From contig JBOFGX010000060.1 in the NCBI GenBank assembly GCA_051649345.1, positions 1 to 6,596 on the forward strand: a stretch of 6,596 bases of DNA, read 5' to 3'. Both the position numbers and the translations under genes were made by a program. The notes beneath the pieces are model-generated. The model saw nothing but the letters and a program-made list of their open reading frames with translations. It was not told the DNA's origin and ran no database searches. Origin of the DNA: Leadbetterella sp051649345. GTDB lineage: Bacteria > Bacteroidota > Bacteroidia > Cytophagales > Spirosomataceae. This document shows, in pieces, positions 6,251 to 6,596 of this stretch (the first letter of the stretch is position 1; each line of letters starts with the position of its first letter).

Positions 6251-6596
6251 CTATTTTTTTATAAAGGTGTATTTAACATCAAATTTATCAATATCGGCAA
6301 TATAACCCTCTAAATCTCTGTAAAGATCCGTCCCTTTACTGAGCATTTTCTCTAAATCTGCAAGAAATAGTTTCTTATTAACGGTTAATATCAATTTATT
6401 AGAATCTTGCGAAACATAATATGAGAAGTCATTTGTAAAATTAGATGTAGGAGACCTCTTCATGGTAAGAACTAATTTTCCATTATCATAAGTATACTTA
6501 TTTACAAACGTTAGACCATTATAATACCAACCATCATGCATATCTATATTCGCTGTATAACTACCGTTAGCATCAAATTCTATAAATGCCTCATCA
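6251..6596 (-). CDS. Lipocalin-like protein, N-terminus beyond window edge
   Basis: The minus-strand frame is open from the right edge to a TAG at 6253-6251, giving 114 complete codons. The ATG at 6541 is probably internal: the frame continues upstream without a stop as DEAFIEFDANGSYTANID. The visible part alternates short beta-strand-like stretches (FIEFDANGSYTA, KYTYDNGKLVLTM, FSYYVSQDSNKLILTV) and ends DVKYTFIKK. The pattern of a strand with NGxY, then a YxxxxGKLxL strand, then SxDSNKLILT resembles the lipocalin-like domains (such as Lipocalin_4) of small secreted or lipid-anchored Bacteroidota proteins. Any signal peptide or lipobox would lie off the window. Function is unknown and the family assignment rests on strand pattern only. 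The gene converges on typA and shares its terminator. Confidence 0.6.
   Translation of the reverse strand, partial: DEAFIEFDANGSYTANIDMHDGWYYNGLTFVNKYTYDNGKLVLTMKRSPTSNFTNDFSYYVSQDSNKLILTVNKKLFLADLEKMLSKGTDLYRDLEGYIADIDKFDVKYTFIKK

Overview
The window looks like a chromosomal segment from a member of the phylum Bacteroidota. The signs are moderate AT-richness, genes with little or no Shine-Dalgarno sequence, a promoter of the Bacteroidota type (TTG, then TANNTTTG) upstream of typA, a freestanding four-helix-bundle (S23 family) gene, and a lipocalin-like small protein. Genus cannot be set from this sequence.

Layout. The left two thirds is a minus-strand branched-chain amino acid (BCAA) operon, read right to left: ilvD (dihydroxy-acid dehydratase, 3910-2225), then ilvB (acetolactate synthase catalytic subunit, 2213-480), then a tandem array of a 14-bp unit (476-393), then a four-helix-bundle protein of the S23/TIGR02436 family (361 to the left edge, cut at its C-terminus). 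The S23 gene sits where the synthase regulatory subunit gene ilvN would be expected. A 442-bp AT-rich divergent intergenic region (3911-4352) separates ilvD from typA/bipA (4353-6182, plus strand), a ribosome-binding translational GTPase. A strong intrinsic terminator follows typA and also serves a convergent minus-strand gene at the right edge, a lipocalin-like protein whose N-terminus is off the window.

How the genes work together. IlvB makes acetolactate or acetohydroxybutyrate. After the IlvC step, which is not in the window, IlvD dehydrates the dihydroxy acids to the keto-acid precursors of valine, isoleucine and leucine. TypA is an unrelated housekeeping neighbour with its own promoter.

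The parts most worth a second look are the S23 gene with its tandem-repeat leader, inserted directly behind the ilvB stop codon, and the long ilvD leader region. That leader holds a short Ile/Leu/Val-rich reading frame and several inverted repeats that could belong to an attenuation system. The attenuation idea is speculative. No clearly new multi-gene system is visible.
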